From CAIWHR01 sp963816925 (GTDB lineage: Bacteria; Pseudomonadota; Gammaproteobacteria; Burkholderiales; Casimicrobiaceae): a stretch of DNA of 64,000 nt. Each line of letters opens with the position of its first letter. Positions within the stretch are counted from its first letter, which is position 1. Both the position numbers and the translations under genes were made by a program. The notes under the pieces were generated by a model. That model had not been told where the DNA came from. It did not search any database and saw nothing but the letters and a program-made list of their open reading frames with translations. Below, in pieces: positions 37,707-46,857 of the stretch. Location: positions 62,001 to 126,000 of the forward strand of contig CAWFMY010000005.1 in NCBI GenBank assembly GCA_963816925.1, given 5' to 3'.

Positions 37707-38330
37707 CTACGCGTTCACGCCGGACGGAACGGCGCCGACATCCTCCAGCCCGAGCACCGCGACCAGCATGGTCTCCGTGGCGTTCAGCACGCGCTCGCGG
37801 GCATGCGGCGCGGGAATGGTTCGCGCAAACGCGACGGCGCCGGCGCAACTGGCGAACACCGCGATCGCGACTTCGCGCGGCGCCATGCCGGCGGTCGCGG
37901 GAAAGCGATGCGCGACGCGCTTGAGAAATGCGCCCGTGCGCTCGCTGAATGCCGTCTGGAACGCCGGACCGCCGCGCGTGACTTCCGGCAGCAGCAGCGT
38001 GAGCGGGCACGCACGGGCGAGATCCGGCTCGTCGACCTGACGCAGGTAGCGATGGATCAGCGCGCGCACCCACGCGCGGTCGTCGGCGATTCCGGCGAGC
38101 GGCGCGAGGAGGCGATCCATGCTGGCATCGAGACCGTAGAGGAGCGTCTCGCGCTCGAGGTCGTCCTTCGAATCGAAATGCGCGTAGAAGCCGCCGACGG
38201 TCAGGCCGGCGCCCTTCATGACGGCGTCGATCGATGCTGCCTCCGCGCCCCGCTCCTTCAACAGGCGGTCCGACGCGGCCAGGATGCGGGCGCGGGTCTG
38301 CCCCTTGTGTTCGCTTGAATATCGTGCCAT
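37707..38330 (-). CDS. TetR family transcriptional regulator
   Basis: A 207-residue regulator. The N-terminal helix-turn-helix is 'AASIDAVMKGAGLTVGGFYAHFDSKDDL', quoted here in two parts: residues about 30-45 and 46-58. A ligand domain of about 140 helical residues follows. A 16-base AT-only palindrome lies 5 bases upstream of its ATG, so it probably represses itself. It could also control dctQM (same strand, downstream) or the divergent acetyltransferase gene. The ligand is unknown. Confidence 0.9.
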   Translation of the reverse strand: MARYSSEHKGQTRARILAASDRLLKERGAEAASIDAVMKGAGLTVGGFYAHFDSKDDLERETLLYGLDASMDRLLAPLAGIADDRAWVRALIHRYLRQVDEPDLARACPLTLLLPEVTRGGPAFQTAFSERTGAFLKRVAHRFPATAGMAPREVAIAVFASCAGAVAFARTIPAPHARERVLNATETMLVAVLGLEDVGAVPSGVNA

Positions 38331-38334
38331 GATT

Positions 38335-38350
38335 AATATAATATTATATT
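38335..38350. promoter_or_regulatory. Perfect AT-only palindrome, probable TetR operator/promoter
   Basis: AATATAATATTATATT is a perfect 16-base palindrome made only of A and T in a region of about two thirds G+C. It sits between the TetR ATG (38330) and the divergent acetyltransferase gene (38440). It contains TATAAT on both strands, so it could supply -10 boxes in both directions. TetR dimers bind such dyads over promoters; the assignment is inference. Confidence 0.6.
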
Positions 38351-38439
38351 TATACTTTTAAAGCAATGCCCTGAGTGGGCGCCCAACGCAGCTATAACCT
38401 GCTGATTCGCAACCATAAATCGCGCTTCAACGAGGTCCC

Positions 38440-39012
38440 ATGCTGATGCAAGCCCTGCCCCTGCCGGCTGCCCCCGAAGCCATTGCCTTGGCCGATGGGC
38501 GCCAACTGACCGTACGACCGATAACGCCGGCGTCGAAGCCGCTGATCGCCGCCGCGATGACCCGGCTCTCGCCCGAGTCCATCCGCCGCAGGTTTTTCGC
38601 GCCGCGCCGCGAGTTGTCTGAACTCGAGCTCCATCGCCTGACCGCGATGGACGGCTGGAACCAGTACGCGCTCGGCGCCTGCGCGCGCGGCGCCGACGGC
38701 ACGCTCGAAGGAATCGGGGTCGCGCGGTTTGCGCGGATATCGGAAAGCTCGACGACCGCGGAACTCGCGATCACCGTCGTCGACGCCTGGCAAGGACGGG
38801 GCATCGGTCGCGCGCTCGTCGGGCGGCTCGCCAACGCCGCAGCCCTGCGCGGCATCCGCGAACTGCATGCGATCGTCCTCCCCGACAACGCGGCGATCAT
38901 CGGACTGTTGCAGCGCCTCGCGCCGTGGGCACGCTGGCGGCGCGACGGCGACAACCTGATGGCGGTGATTCCATTGCCCGCCGAGCCGGTGGCGCTGGCG
39001 GCGCTCGGTTGA
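38440..39012 (+). CDS. GNAT family N-acetyltransferase
   Basis: A 190-residue protein. 'LADGRQLTVRPITPASKPLI' opens the fold and 'RLSPESIRRRFFAPRRELSE' is a pattern seen in Pat-like/YfiQ C-terminal GNAT domains. Motif A is 'VVDAWQGRGIGRALVGRLA'. It is a single domain with no CoA-ligase part. The substrate is unknown. Divergent from the TetR gene and converging on the SDR gene with 7 bases between stops. Confidence 0.88.
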   Translation: MLMQALPLPAAPEAIALADGRQLTVRPITPASKPLIAAAMTRLSPESIRRRFFAPRRELSELELHRLTAMDGWNQYALGACARGADGTLEGIGVARFARISESSTTAELAITVVDAWQGRGIGRALVGRLANAAALRGIRELHAIVLPDNAAIIGLLQRLAPWARWRRDGDNLMAVIPLPAEPVALAALG

Positions 39013-39019
39013 CCGAAAT

Positions 39020-39775
39020 CTAGACGCAGCGCCCGCCGTCGACCTCGAGGCAGGCGCCGGTGATGAACGCGGCCTCGTCGGACGCGAAGAACACCGCGGC
39101 GGTCGCGATGTCCGACGGCAGCGACAGCCGGCCGAGCGGAATCGTCGAAATGAACTTCGCGCGCATCTCCGGGGTGTCCTGTCCCATGAAGTCGGCGAGC
39201 ATCGCCGTCTCGCCCGCCACCGGATTGATGATGTTGACGCGGATGTTGTGCGGCGCGAGCTCCGCCGCCATCGACCGCGAGGTGGTGATCGCGGCACCTT
39301 TGCTCCCGTTGTACCAGGTGAGGCCCGGCCGCGGGCGCACGCCGGCGGTCGACGCGATCGTGATGAAGACACCGTTGCGCTTTTTGCGGAAATGCGGGAC
39401 CGCGTGCCTCGCCGTAAGGAACAGGCTTTTCACGTTGACGCCGTAGATCCGATCGAACTCCTCCTCGGACACGTCGAGCATCGGCTGGTTGCGATGCGTC
39501 GTCCCGGCGTTGTTGACGACGATGTCGAGGTCGCCGAACGCCGTTATCGCCGCGGCGACGATGCGCGCGACGTCGGCGTTCCTCGACACGTTGCCTTCGC
39601 AGAAATGCGCGCTGCCGCCCGCATCCACGATTTCGCGCGCAACGCGCTCGCCATTCGCGACGGAGATGTCGTTGACGACGACCTTCGCGCCTTCCGCCGC
39701 GAAGCGCTTGGCGATGCCCTCGCCGAACCCCGAGCCGGCGCCCGTGACAATTGCGACCTTGTTTTCGAGTCTCAT
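39020..39775 (-). CDS. Short-chain dehydrogenase/reductase
   Basis: A 251-residue SDR. The nucleotide motif is 'VTGAGSGFGEGIAKRF', 'NNAGT' is present, and the catalytic residues are Ser in 'IASTAG', Tyr and Lys in 'YNGSKGA'. Asp in 'VVVNDIS' at the second strand suggests NAD preference. The substrate is unknown. It follows the aldehyde dehydrogenase gene by 7 bases, so the two may act in sequence on an alcohol and its aldehyde. Confidence 0.92.
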   Translation of the reverse strand: MRLENKVAIVTGAGSGFGEGIAKRFAAEGAKVVVNDISVANGERVAREIVDAGGSAHFCEGNVSRNADVARIVAAAITAFGDLDIVVNNAGTTHRNQPMLDVSEEEFDRIYGVNVKSLFLTARHAVPHFRKKRNGVFITIASTAGVRPRPGLTWYNGSKGAAITTSRSMAAELAPHNIRVNIINPVAGETAMLADFMGQDTPEMRAKFISTIPLGRLSLPSDIATAAVFFASDEAAFITGACLEVDGGRCV

Positions 39776-39782
39776 GCGTCTT

Positions 39783-41252
39783 TCATCCGTGCTGCAGCAC
39801 GACGGTCTTGAGCACGGTGAAGCCGTGCAGCGCCTCGAACCCTTTTTCGCGGCCGTATCCGGAATGCTTGACGCCCCCGAACGGCAGCTCGACGCCGCCG
39901 CCCGCGCCGTAGCTGTTGACGAACACCTGTCCGCTGCGGATCGCGCGTGCCATCCGCAATTGCCGGCCGCCGTCGCGCGTCCAGATGCCGGAGACGAGGC
40001 CGAACGGCGTGCCGTTCGCGATTCCGATGGCATCCGCCTCGTCGACAAACGGCATCGCGGCGAGCACGGGCCCGAACACTTCGTCGCAGGCAAGACGGCT
40101 CGCAGTCGGAACGTCGCGAATGAGGCGCGGCGAGACGTAATAGCCGCCCGGGGGCGCGTCGGCCACGACGGTCCCGGCCGCGACCGTCCTGTGCCCGTCG
40201 CGCTCCGCATCGGCCAGGAACCCGCGCACGCGCGCGAGCTGGCTCGCGCGGATCAGCGGTCCGCAATCGAGATCGGCCATCGCGGGGCCGACCTTCAGCG
40301 CCGCGAAGCGCGCGCCAAGTTTCTCCAGCAGCTCCTCGTAGCGCGACTGCTCGACGACGAGCCGGCTCCCCGCCGAGCACGTCTGCCCCGCGTTCTGGAC
40401 GATCGCGTTGACGATGACCGGCAGCGCGGCGTCGAGATCGGCGTCGGCGAACACGACCTGCGCTCCCTTGCCCCCGAGCTCCAGCGTGACGGGGCAATGG
40501 CGCTTCGCGGCTTCGGCGGCGACCCACGCGCCGGTCGGCGGCGATCCGGTAAATGAAAGGTGATCGACTCCCGCGTGCGAGGCGAGCGCCGCGCCCGCCT
40601 CGCGGCCGAGTCCCGTGACGATGTTGAGCGCGCCTTCCGGCAGCCCGATCTCCGCAGCGAGCTCCGCCACGCGCAGCAGCGACAGGCATGCGTCTTCCGC
40701 CGGCTTCACGACGCACGCATTGCCCGCGGCCAGCGCGCCGCCGACCGAGCGCCCGAAGATCTGCAACGGATAATTCCACGGGATGATGTGGCCGGTCACG
40801 CCGTGCGGCTCGCGCCACGTCAACACCGTGTAGTTCGCCGGATAGGGAATCGTCTCGCCGGTGAGCTTGTCGCACGCGCCGCCGTAGAACTCGAAGTAGC
40901 GCGCACACGCCGCGACGTCGTTGCGCGCCTGCAAAAGCGGCTTGCCGCAGTCGCGCGCCTCGATCTGCGCCAGCTCGTCGGCGTGGTCGAGAATCGCGCG
41001 CCCGAGCTTCCCCAGCAGCCGCCCCTTCTCCGCCGGAGCGAGCCGGCCCCATGAACCGCCGAACGCGTGGCGCGCCGAACCGACCGCCGCGTCGACGTCG
41101 GGCGCGGAACCGGAGGCGATGGACGCGAACGGCTGCCCGTCGGACGGATCGATCATCGGCAATGTCGCGCCGCTCGCCGGCGCGACCCATCGATTGCCGA
41201 TGAAATTCCGGGCAGGCGTCGTGACCGCCGGCAGCGGGTGCGGCGAGTTCAT
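39783..41252 (-). CDS. Aldehyde dehydrogenase family protein
   Basis: A 489-residue NAD(P)-dependent aldehyde dehydrogenase. 'GHIIPWNYPLQIFGRSVGGA' lies in the cofactor fold, the catalytic Glu is in 'VTLELGGKGAQVV', and the nucleophilic Cys is in 'NAGQTCSAGSRLVV'. The C-terminal 'LPFGGVKHSGYGREKGFEAL' also fits. It resembles betaine-aldehyde/aminobutyraldehyde-type enzymes; the substrate is unknown. Its ATG overlaps the stop of the binding-protein gene upstream by 4 bases, and the SDR follows. Confidence 0.93.
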   Translation of the reverse strand: MNSPHPLPAVTTPARNFIGNRWVAPASGATLPMIDPSDGQPFASIASGSAPDVDAAVGSARHAFGGSWGRLAPAEKGRLLGKLGRAILDHADELAQIEARDCGKPLLQARNDVAACARYFEFYGGACDKLTGETIPYPANYTVLTWREPHGVTGHIIPWNYPLQIFGRSVGGALAAGNACVVKPAEDACLSLLRVAELAAEIGLPEGALNIVTGLGREAGAALASHAGVDHLSFTGSPPTGAWVAAEAAKRHCPVTLELGGKGAQVVFADADLDAALPVIVNAIVQNAGQTCSAGSRLVVEQSRYEELLEKLGARFAALKVGPAMADLDCGPLIRASQLARVRGFLADAERDGHRTVAAGTVVADAPPGGYYVSPRLIRDVPTASRLACDEVFGPVLAAMPFVDEADAIGIANGTPFGLVSGIWTRDGGRQLRMARAIRSGQVFVNSYGAGGGVELPFGGVKHSGYGREKGFEALHGFTVLKTVVLQHG

Positions 41253-42841
41253 TTGCCTGCCGCCGGCTTGAACTTCCAGGCCAACGTATTCTCGTCTACG
41301 CGCGGGACATAAGTGATGCCGTCCCGCGTCGCCCACAGATTGACCTGGAAATGGAGCGGGACGATCCCGGTATCGTTGATCGCGAGCTCCGTCGCGCGCT
41401 GCAGGTAGGCCTCGCGCTTCACGTCGTCGACCGTCTGCAGCGCGTCTTCCGTCAGCGCGTCGACCTTGGCGTTCGAATAGCGGCCACGGTTGGCCGTGCC
41501 GAAGCCCTTGTCGCGGTTGTAGGTCATCAGCAGCGCCTTCAACGACGACGACGCTTCGCCGGTGCCGGTGCTCCAGCCGACCAGCATGAAGCTGAACTTG
41601 AGCTCGGTTGCCTGGGTGAAGAACGTCGACGAGGGCATGGCGACGACCTTGGTGTCGATCCCGACCCGCGACAGCATCTGCGCGACCGCCTGCGCGATCT
41701 TCGCGTCGTTGACGTAGCGGTTGTTGGGCGCGTGGATCGTGAGCCCGAACCCGTCCGGATAGCCTGCCTCCGCCAGCAGCTTCTTCGCGCCATCGGGATC
41801 GAACGGCTCGACCTTGAGGTTCTTCGTCGCGCCGAACAGGAAGTCGGCGACGAGCTGGCCGGACGGGATCGCCTCGCCCTCCATCACCTTTTCGACGATC
41901 GCCGGCCGGTTGATCGCCTTGGAGATGGCCTTGCGCACGCGTGGATCCTTGAGCGGATTCTTCGCGAGCGGCTTGCCGGCCTTGTCGGTGACGAACGGCG
42001 ACACGTCGCGATCGCTGTCCATGTGCAGGAAGATGAGCCGGTCGGCGACGATTCGATAGACGGCGAGCCGCTTGTCCTTGCGAAGCTGCGCAACGTCTGT
42101 CGTCGGAACGTTCTCGATCGCCTGCACGTCGCCGGACAGCAGCGCCGCGACGCGCGACGCGTCCTGCGGCAACAGGCGCAACGTGACTTTTTCCCATGGC
42201 GTGGCGCCGCCCCAGTAGGCGTCGTTGCGCGCGAGCTCGATCCGGTCGCCCTTTGTGTAGCGCACGAGCTTGTACGGGCCGGTGCCGATGGCCGCCTTCC
42301 CGCTGTTGAAATCGTCGGTCGTCGCCTTCGCCGCCGCTTTGGAGATCATCACGACCTGCGTCATGTCGGAGGGCATCAGCGGATACGGCGTCGCCGTCCT
42401 GAATCGGATCGTGTACGGATCGACGACGACCATCTCCTTGATCTGCTTCGTGAATGCCGTGAAGGGGGACGGACTGTTGGGCACCGTCGGCACCCGTTCG
42501 ATCGACGCGACGACATCGGCGGCGGTGAACTCGCTGCCGTCGTGGAATTTCACGCCGCGGCGCAGCTTGAATTCCCAGGTCAGCGGGTCGATCGTCTTCC
42601 ACTCGGTGGCGAGACCCGGCTCGAGCTGCGACTTCTCGTTGCGCTGGACGAGGTAGCCGAAGAGGTGCGCGGCGACGTTGTTGTTCGGCGTGACGTTGTG
42701 ATAGTGCGGATCGAGAGCGGTCACGTCCGTGCCGAGGCCGATGGTGAGATTCGCGGCGAAGACCGTCAGCGTCATCGCACCAACGGCGCCGGAAATGATC
42801 GCGACGGCGCAACGTCGCGCGAAGGATGCGGGATGCGGCAC
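41249..42841 (-). CDS. Peptide/nickel-type ABC transporter solute-binding protein (family 5)
   Basis: A 530-residue periplasmic binding protein. GTG 42841 is used as start because AGGGGAA lies just upstream; the open frame continues further but without a ribosome site. The signal region is 'RRCAVAIISGAVGAMTLTVF'. SBP family-5 features are 'LDPHYHNVTPNNNVAAHLFG', 'KFHDGSEFTAADVVASIER' and 'IGTGPYKLVRYTKGDRIELA'. No permease or ATPase genes are nearby. It overlaps the aldehyde dehydrogenase gene, which suggests that the imported compound is oxidised by that enzyme and the SDR (inference). Confidence 0.9.
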   Translation of the reverse strand: MPHPASFARRCAVAIISGAVGAMTLTVFAANLTIGLGTDVTALDPHYHNVTPNNNVAAHLFGYLVQRNEKSQLEPGLATEWKTIDPLTWEFKLRRGVKFHDGSEFTAADVVASIERVPTVPNSPSPFTAFTKQIKEMVVVDPYTIRFRTATPYPLMPSDMTQVVMISKAAAKATTDDFNSGKAAIGTGPYKLVRYTKGDRIELARNDAYWGGATPWEKVTLRLLPQDASRVAALLSGDVQAIENVPTTDVAQLRKDKRLAVYRIVADRLIFLHMDSDRDVSPFVTDKAGKPLAKNPLKDPRVRKAISKAINRPAIVEKVMEGEAIPSGQLVADFLFGATKNLKVEPFDPDGAKKLLAEAGYPDGFGLTIHAPNNRYVNDAKIAQAVAQMLSRVGIDTKVVAMPSSTFFTQATELKFSFMLVGWSTGTGEASSSLKALLMTYNRDKGFGTANRGRYSNAKVDALTEDALQTVDDVKREAYLQRATELAINDTGIVPLHFQVNLWATRDGITYVPRVDENTLAWKFKPAAGK

Positions 42842-43077
42842 GATGGGTTCCCCTGAAGTCGATGACCGACCGCGATTCGCGGGCCGGTTTCGGAGGAAGG
42901 ATAGCGCAACCTGTCGGGCGGTCACAAAACGCGCCGGTTTCCCGGGTTCGCGCCCATTCGTTTCGGTTTGTAACGGCGTCAACGATGCCCCGGGACGCAC
43001 CGTTGACGAAATCAGCACGCCCGCGGAATCAGCGAACCGGTTACCGCCCCCGTGCCGAAACGCCAAAGGAGGTTTCC

Positions 43078-43449
43078 ATGTCGCTTCACCCTTCACGTCG
43101 TGCCGCTCTTGTCGCGGCAACCGCCGCCATCCTGGCCGGGGGCGTCGCCATTGCCCCGTCCGCCTCCGCAAGCAACGTCGCCTGGAGCGTCTCCGTCGGC
43201 GGCCCCGGCTTTGCCGTCAGCGCCGGCCAGCCCGGGTTCCGCGGCGGCTGCTTCAATTGCGGCTGGAACCGGCCCTGGTTCCGGCCGGTCATCGCCGCGC
43301 CGATCTTCGTTCCACCACCTGTCTTCGCGCCGATTGCGACTCCGTTTCCGGTCGTCACGCCCATCGTCGTCGCGCCGCGCCGCGTCTTCGTGCCCGCCCC
43401 GGTGTTTCGGCCGCGCGTTGTCGTCGCCGGCGGCTACTGGCGGCGGTAA
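43078..43449 (+). CDS. Small secreted Pro/Val-rich protein, unknown function
   Basis: A 123-residue product starting 'MSLHPSRRAALVAATAAILA' after an ideal AAAGGAGG. The signal ends near 'SASAS'. The mature part is Gly/aromatic-rich ('GGCFNCGWNRPWFRP'), then a low-complexity Pro/Val/Phe tract ('PPVFAPIATPFPVVTPIVVA') and a basic end. Two cysteines sit three residues apart. Similar short proteins are common in betaproteobacteria without known function. The 235 bases upstream, shared with the divergent binding-protein gene, show no feature beyond the ribosome sites. Confidence 0.75.
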   Translation: MSLHPSRRAALVAATAAILAGGVAIAPSASASNVAWSVSVGGPGFAVSAGQPGFRGGCFNCGWNRPWFRPVIAAPIFVPPPVFAPIATPFPVVTPIVVAPRRVFVPAPVFRPRVVVAGGYWRR

Positions 43450-44569
43450 CTGATACGGTAGATCGCTCCCGCTTCGTCGTCGGACACCAGCAGCGAGCCG
43501 TCCGGCGCGACCAGCACGTCCGCCGGTCGGCCCCATGCGCGCTCGCCCTGAAGCCAGCCCTCCGCGAACGGTTCGTAGCTCACCGCGCGCCGCTTCTCGT
43601 CCAGCGTGACCAGCGTGACGCGGTAGCCGACCTTCTTGCTGCGATTCCAGGAGCCGTGCTCGGCGATGAAGATCTGGTCGCGGTAGCGCGCGGGGAATTG
43701 ATTGCCCGTGTAAAAGCGCATCCCCAGCGGCGCGACGTGCGAACCGAGCCGCTGCGCCGGCGGCGTGAATTCGCTGCACGCGTGCTTCGCCCCGAACTCG
43801 GGATCAGGAATCGTCCCGGCATGGCAATAGGGAAAGCCGAAATCGAGCCCCGCTTTCGGCGCATGGTTGAGCGTGTCGGGGGGCGTGTCGTCGCCCAGCA
43901 TGTCGCGGCCGTTCACGGTGAACCAGAACTCGCGCGTGCGCGGATCCCAGTCGAATCCCGACCGAATTGCGCTGGCCCTTCGCGAAGACCTCGAAGCCGC
44001 TGCCATCCGGATTCATCCGCGTGATGTTCGCGTAGCGCATGGGATCGCGCTCGCAGACATTGCACGGCGCGCCGACGTTTGCATATAACTTGCCATCGGG
44101 GCCGAACGCGATGAACTTGCGGCCGTGATGCCGCTCGCCCGGAGAACCGATCGGTGACGACGACCGGGCGCGGCGGATTCGCAAGCCGTTGCTCGATGTC
44201 GTCGAAGCGCAGGATGCGGTCGATCGCAGACACGTAGAGCGCGCCGTCACGAAACGCAACGCCCGCGGGCTCGGCGAGCCCCGACGCCACGACCGTGACC
44301 CTGGCTTCGCCCTTTGTTCCGGCGGGCGGCAACGAGACGGCATAAACCTTGCCTGCGCCGGTCGAGCCGACGAACAACGTTCCGTTGCCACCCCACGTCA
44401 TCGCCCGCGCATTGGGAACGCGCGCAACCAGTTCCAAAGTGAAACCCGGCGGAAGGCGGATCGTGTCGAGCGGCAGTGGCGCCTGCGCGCGCGCCATCGT
44501 CGCGACCGCAATCAGAATCGCCGCCGCGCAGGCGCATTTGACAGTAGTCGCGGCGCTGCCTATCCTCAT
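43434..44569 (-). CDS. Soluble PQQ-type sugar dehydrogenase-like (GSDH/sorbosone dehydrogenase) protein, two frameshifts
   Basis: The N-terminal frame has a signal peptide ('AAAILIAVATMARAQ') and the first propeller blades ('LPPGFTLELVARVPNARAMT', 'GTLFVGSTGAGKVYAV'). After 'VVVTDRFS' (near 44140) homology moves one base to 'GERHHGRKFIAFGPDGKLY' and 'PCNVCERDPMRYANITRMN'. After 'KGQRNSVG' (near 43955) it moves again to 'FDWDPRTREFWFTVNGRD'. It ends with 'GRPADVLVAPDGSLLVSDD' and the TAA at 43434. Removing one base at each site gives 377 residues. This is a periplasmic six-bladed propeller; whether PQQ is bound is not shown. Confidence 0.85.
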
Positions 44570-44611
44570 CTTTCGGCGCCCTTTCGTCGACGCACAAGTA
44601 TCGATTCTGTC

Positions 44612-45832
44612 ATGAATGCACCCGATACGTTAACCACCCTCCGTCCCGATGCCGCGGCGAACACCCAGAACCTCATCGCCTGGCCGCTGATCCAAACGCT
44701 CGTCGCCTTCGACACGACGAGCCGGGATTCCAATCTGAAGCTCATCGATTGGGTGGTCGGCTATCTCAAGTCGCATGGCGTCGAATCGACGCTGACCTTC
44801 AACGACGACAGGCGCAAGGCAAACCTGTTCGCCACGTTGCCCGCGCAGGACGGCAACACGACCACCGGCGGCATCGTCCTGTCCGGCCATACGGATGTCG
44901 TTCCCGTCGACGGCCAGCCCTGGGATACGGATCCGTTCGCGGCCACCCGGATCGGCGACAAGATCTACGGCCGCGGCGTCACCGACATGAAGAGCTTCTC
45001 GGCGACCGGCCTCGCGTTCGTCCCCGAATTCCTGCGCCGCGGATTGAAGCGGCCCATCCATTTCGCGCTGTCGTACGACGAGGAGGTCGGCTGCATCGGC
45101 GTCCGGCGGCTCATCGCCGAGCTGGCGCCGCAAGGCGTGACGCCGCTCGGCTGCATCGTCGGCGAACCAACCGGAATGGAGCTCGTCGTGGCGCACAAGG
45201 GCAAGAAGAGCTGGCGCTGCCGCGTGCGCGGGCACGAAGCGCATTCGTCGCTGACGCCTCTAGGGGTCAACGCGGTGCAGATCGCGTGCGAGATCGTCAC
45301 CTATCTCACGAACATCGCGCGCGGGTTCCGCGACAACGGCCAGTTCGACGAGGCCTACGACGTGCCGTTCACGACCGTCCACACCGGCGTGATCCACGGC
45401 GGGACGGCGCTCAACATCGTGCCGCGCGACTGCTGGTTCGATTTCGAAATCCGCCATCTCCCGTTCGACGACCCCGATGAGTTCTTCGCCGAGGTGAAGG
45501 CCTACGCGGAGCGCTTCCTGCCCGAAATGCGCAAGGTCGCCGCCGACACGCACATCGAGTTCGACGTGCTGTCGTCGACGCCCGGCTTCGACACCCACGA
45601 CGAAAGCGAGATCGCCGAATGGGGCCGCGCATGCAATGCCGCCGACGGCCACGGCAAGGTGTCGTTCGGCACCGAGGCGTCGCTCTTCCATCTGGCCTCG
45701 ATCCCGACGATCATCTGCGGTCCGGGGCACATCGCGCAGGCGCACCAGCCCAACGAATGGGTGAGCGTCGACCAGCTCGCGCGCTGCGAGGCGTTCATGC
45801 GCCGGCTGGCCGACCGCGTCTGCACCGCCTGA
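44612..45832 (+). CDS. M20 family deacylase, acetylornithine deacetylase (ArgE)-like
   Basis: A 406-residue metallohydrolase. Zinc-ligand motifs are His in 'VLSGHTDVVPVDGQPW', Asp in 'YGRGVTDMKSF', and the catalytic Glu pair in 'SYDEEVGCIG'. The dimerisation domain contains 'VRGHEAHSSLTPLGVNAVQ', and the last ligand is His in 'CGPGHIAQAHQPNEW'. It fits ArgE, but related enzymes cleave other N-acyl amino acids. An aspartoacylase-family gene follows after 13 bases, so a role in N-acyl amino acid breakdown is as likely as arginine synthesis. Confidence 0.88.
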   Translation: MNAPDTLTTLRPDAAANTQNLIAWPLIQTLVAFDTTSRDSNLKLIDWVVGYLKSHGVESTLTFNDDRRKANLFATLPAQDGNTTTGGIVLSGHTDVVPVDGQPWDTDPFAATRIGDKIYGRGVTDMKSFSATGLAFVPEFLRRGLKRPIHFALSYDEEVGCIGVRRLIAELAPQGVTPLGCIVGEPTGMELVVAHKGKKSWRCRVRGHEAHSSLTPLGVNAVQIACEIVTYLTNIARGFRDNGQFDEAYDVPFTTVHTGVIHGGTALNIVPRDCWFDFEIRHLPFDDPDEFFAEVKAYAERFLPEMRKVAADTHIEFDVLSSTPGFDTHDESEIAEWGRACNAADGHGKVSFGTEASLFHLASIPTIICGPGHIAQAHQPNEWVSVDQLARCEAFMRRLADRVCTA

Positions 45833-45845
45833 CGCTGCGCCGCTG

Positions 45846-46835
45846 ATGGACGCCCAACGCGGGTTCACCGCACACGGTGGCGATCCTCCGGGACCGCCGG
45901 CCATCGAGGTCGCGTTTCCCGATCTCGGGCGCTGGGCTCGCGGCAACGCGGGCCTCCCCTACGCGTGGACCTATACGGCCGAGCGCCCCGGTCCGCATGT
46001 GTTGCTGCAGGCGCTGACGCACGGCAACGAGGTCTGCGGCGCCATCGCGCTCGATTGGCTGCTCGACATCGGAATGCGGCCGGTGCGCGGAACGCTGACG
46101 ATCTGCTTCGCGAATGTCGCCGCCTACAAGGCCTTCGACCCGGCCGAACCTTTCGCTTCGCGGTGCGTCGACGAGGATTTCAACCGGCTGTGGACGCCGG
46201 AAGTGCTGGACGGCCCGCGCATGAGCGTCGACCTTGCGCGCGCCCGCGAGCTGCGGCCGCTCTACGACACTGTCGACTACCTGCTCGACCTGCATTCGAT
46301 GACCGACCCGTGTCCGCCGCTCGCGATGGCCGGCCGGCAGCGCAAGGGCACGCTTCTCGCGCAGGCGCTCGGGATGCCCGCGCACGTCATCGTCGACGGC
46401 GGCCACGCGGCGGGCCGGCGGCTGCGCGATTATGCGTTCTTCGACGATCCCGACGATCCGCGCAATGCGCTGCTCGTCGAATGCGGCCAGCACTGGGAAA
46501 GCGGCGCGCCCGACGTCGCGCGCCAGGTGACACTGCTCTTTTTGCGTCACTTCGGGATGGCGGAAGCGGCGTTGCTCGACCGGTATCTCGAGCCGCTGCC
46601 GATGCCCGCGCAGAAGGTGATCGAGGTCACCGACGCGATCACGATCGGCACCGATGCATTCGCATTCGCAATCCCCGTGCACGGACTTTCCGTCGTGCCC
46701 GCGGCCGGCACGTTGCTCGCGCGCGACGGCATCGTGGACATTCGCACGCCCTACGACGACTGCGTGTTGATCATGCCGACCCGCCGGCCGCGCAAGGGGG
46801 AAACCGCGGTGCGGCTGGGTCGAATGGTGACCTGA
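45846..46835 (+). CDS. Succinylglutamate desuccinylase/aspartoacylase family protein
   Basis: A 329-residue M14-like zinc hydrolase. The ligands are His and Glu of 'ALTHGNEVCGAIAL' and the later His of 'YLLDLHSMTDPCPPLAM'. 'EDFNRLW' carries the substrate-binding Arg. 'ALLVECGQHWESGAPD' contains a Glu in the catalytic position. The family removes acyl groups from amino acids (aspartoacylase, AstE, DoeB). It is paired with the M20 deacylase gene upstream. The substrate is unknown. Confidence 0.85.
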   Translation: MDAQRGFTAHGGDPPGPPAIEVAFPDLGRWARGNAGLPYAWTYTAERPGPHVLLQALTHGNEVCGAIALDWLLDIGMRPVRGTLTICFANVAAYKAFDPAEPFASRCVDEDFNRLWTPEVLDGPRMSVDLARARELRPLYDTVDYLLDLHSMTDPCPPLAMAGRQRKGTLLAQALGMPAHVIVDGGHAAGRRLRDYAFFDDPDDPRNALLVECGQHWESGAPDVARQVTLLFLRHFGMAEAALLDRYLEPLPMPAQKVIEVTDAITIGTDAFAFAIPVHGLSVVPAAGTLLARDGIVDIRTPYDDCVLIMPTRRPRKGETAVRLGRMVT

Positions 46836-46857
46836 GCGCGTCGCCTGATCGTTGCTC

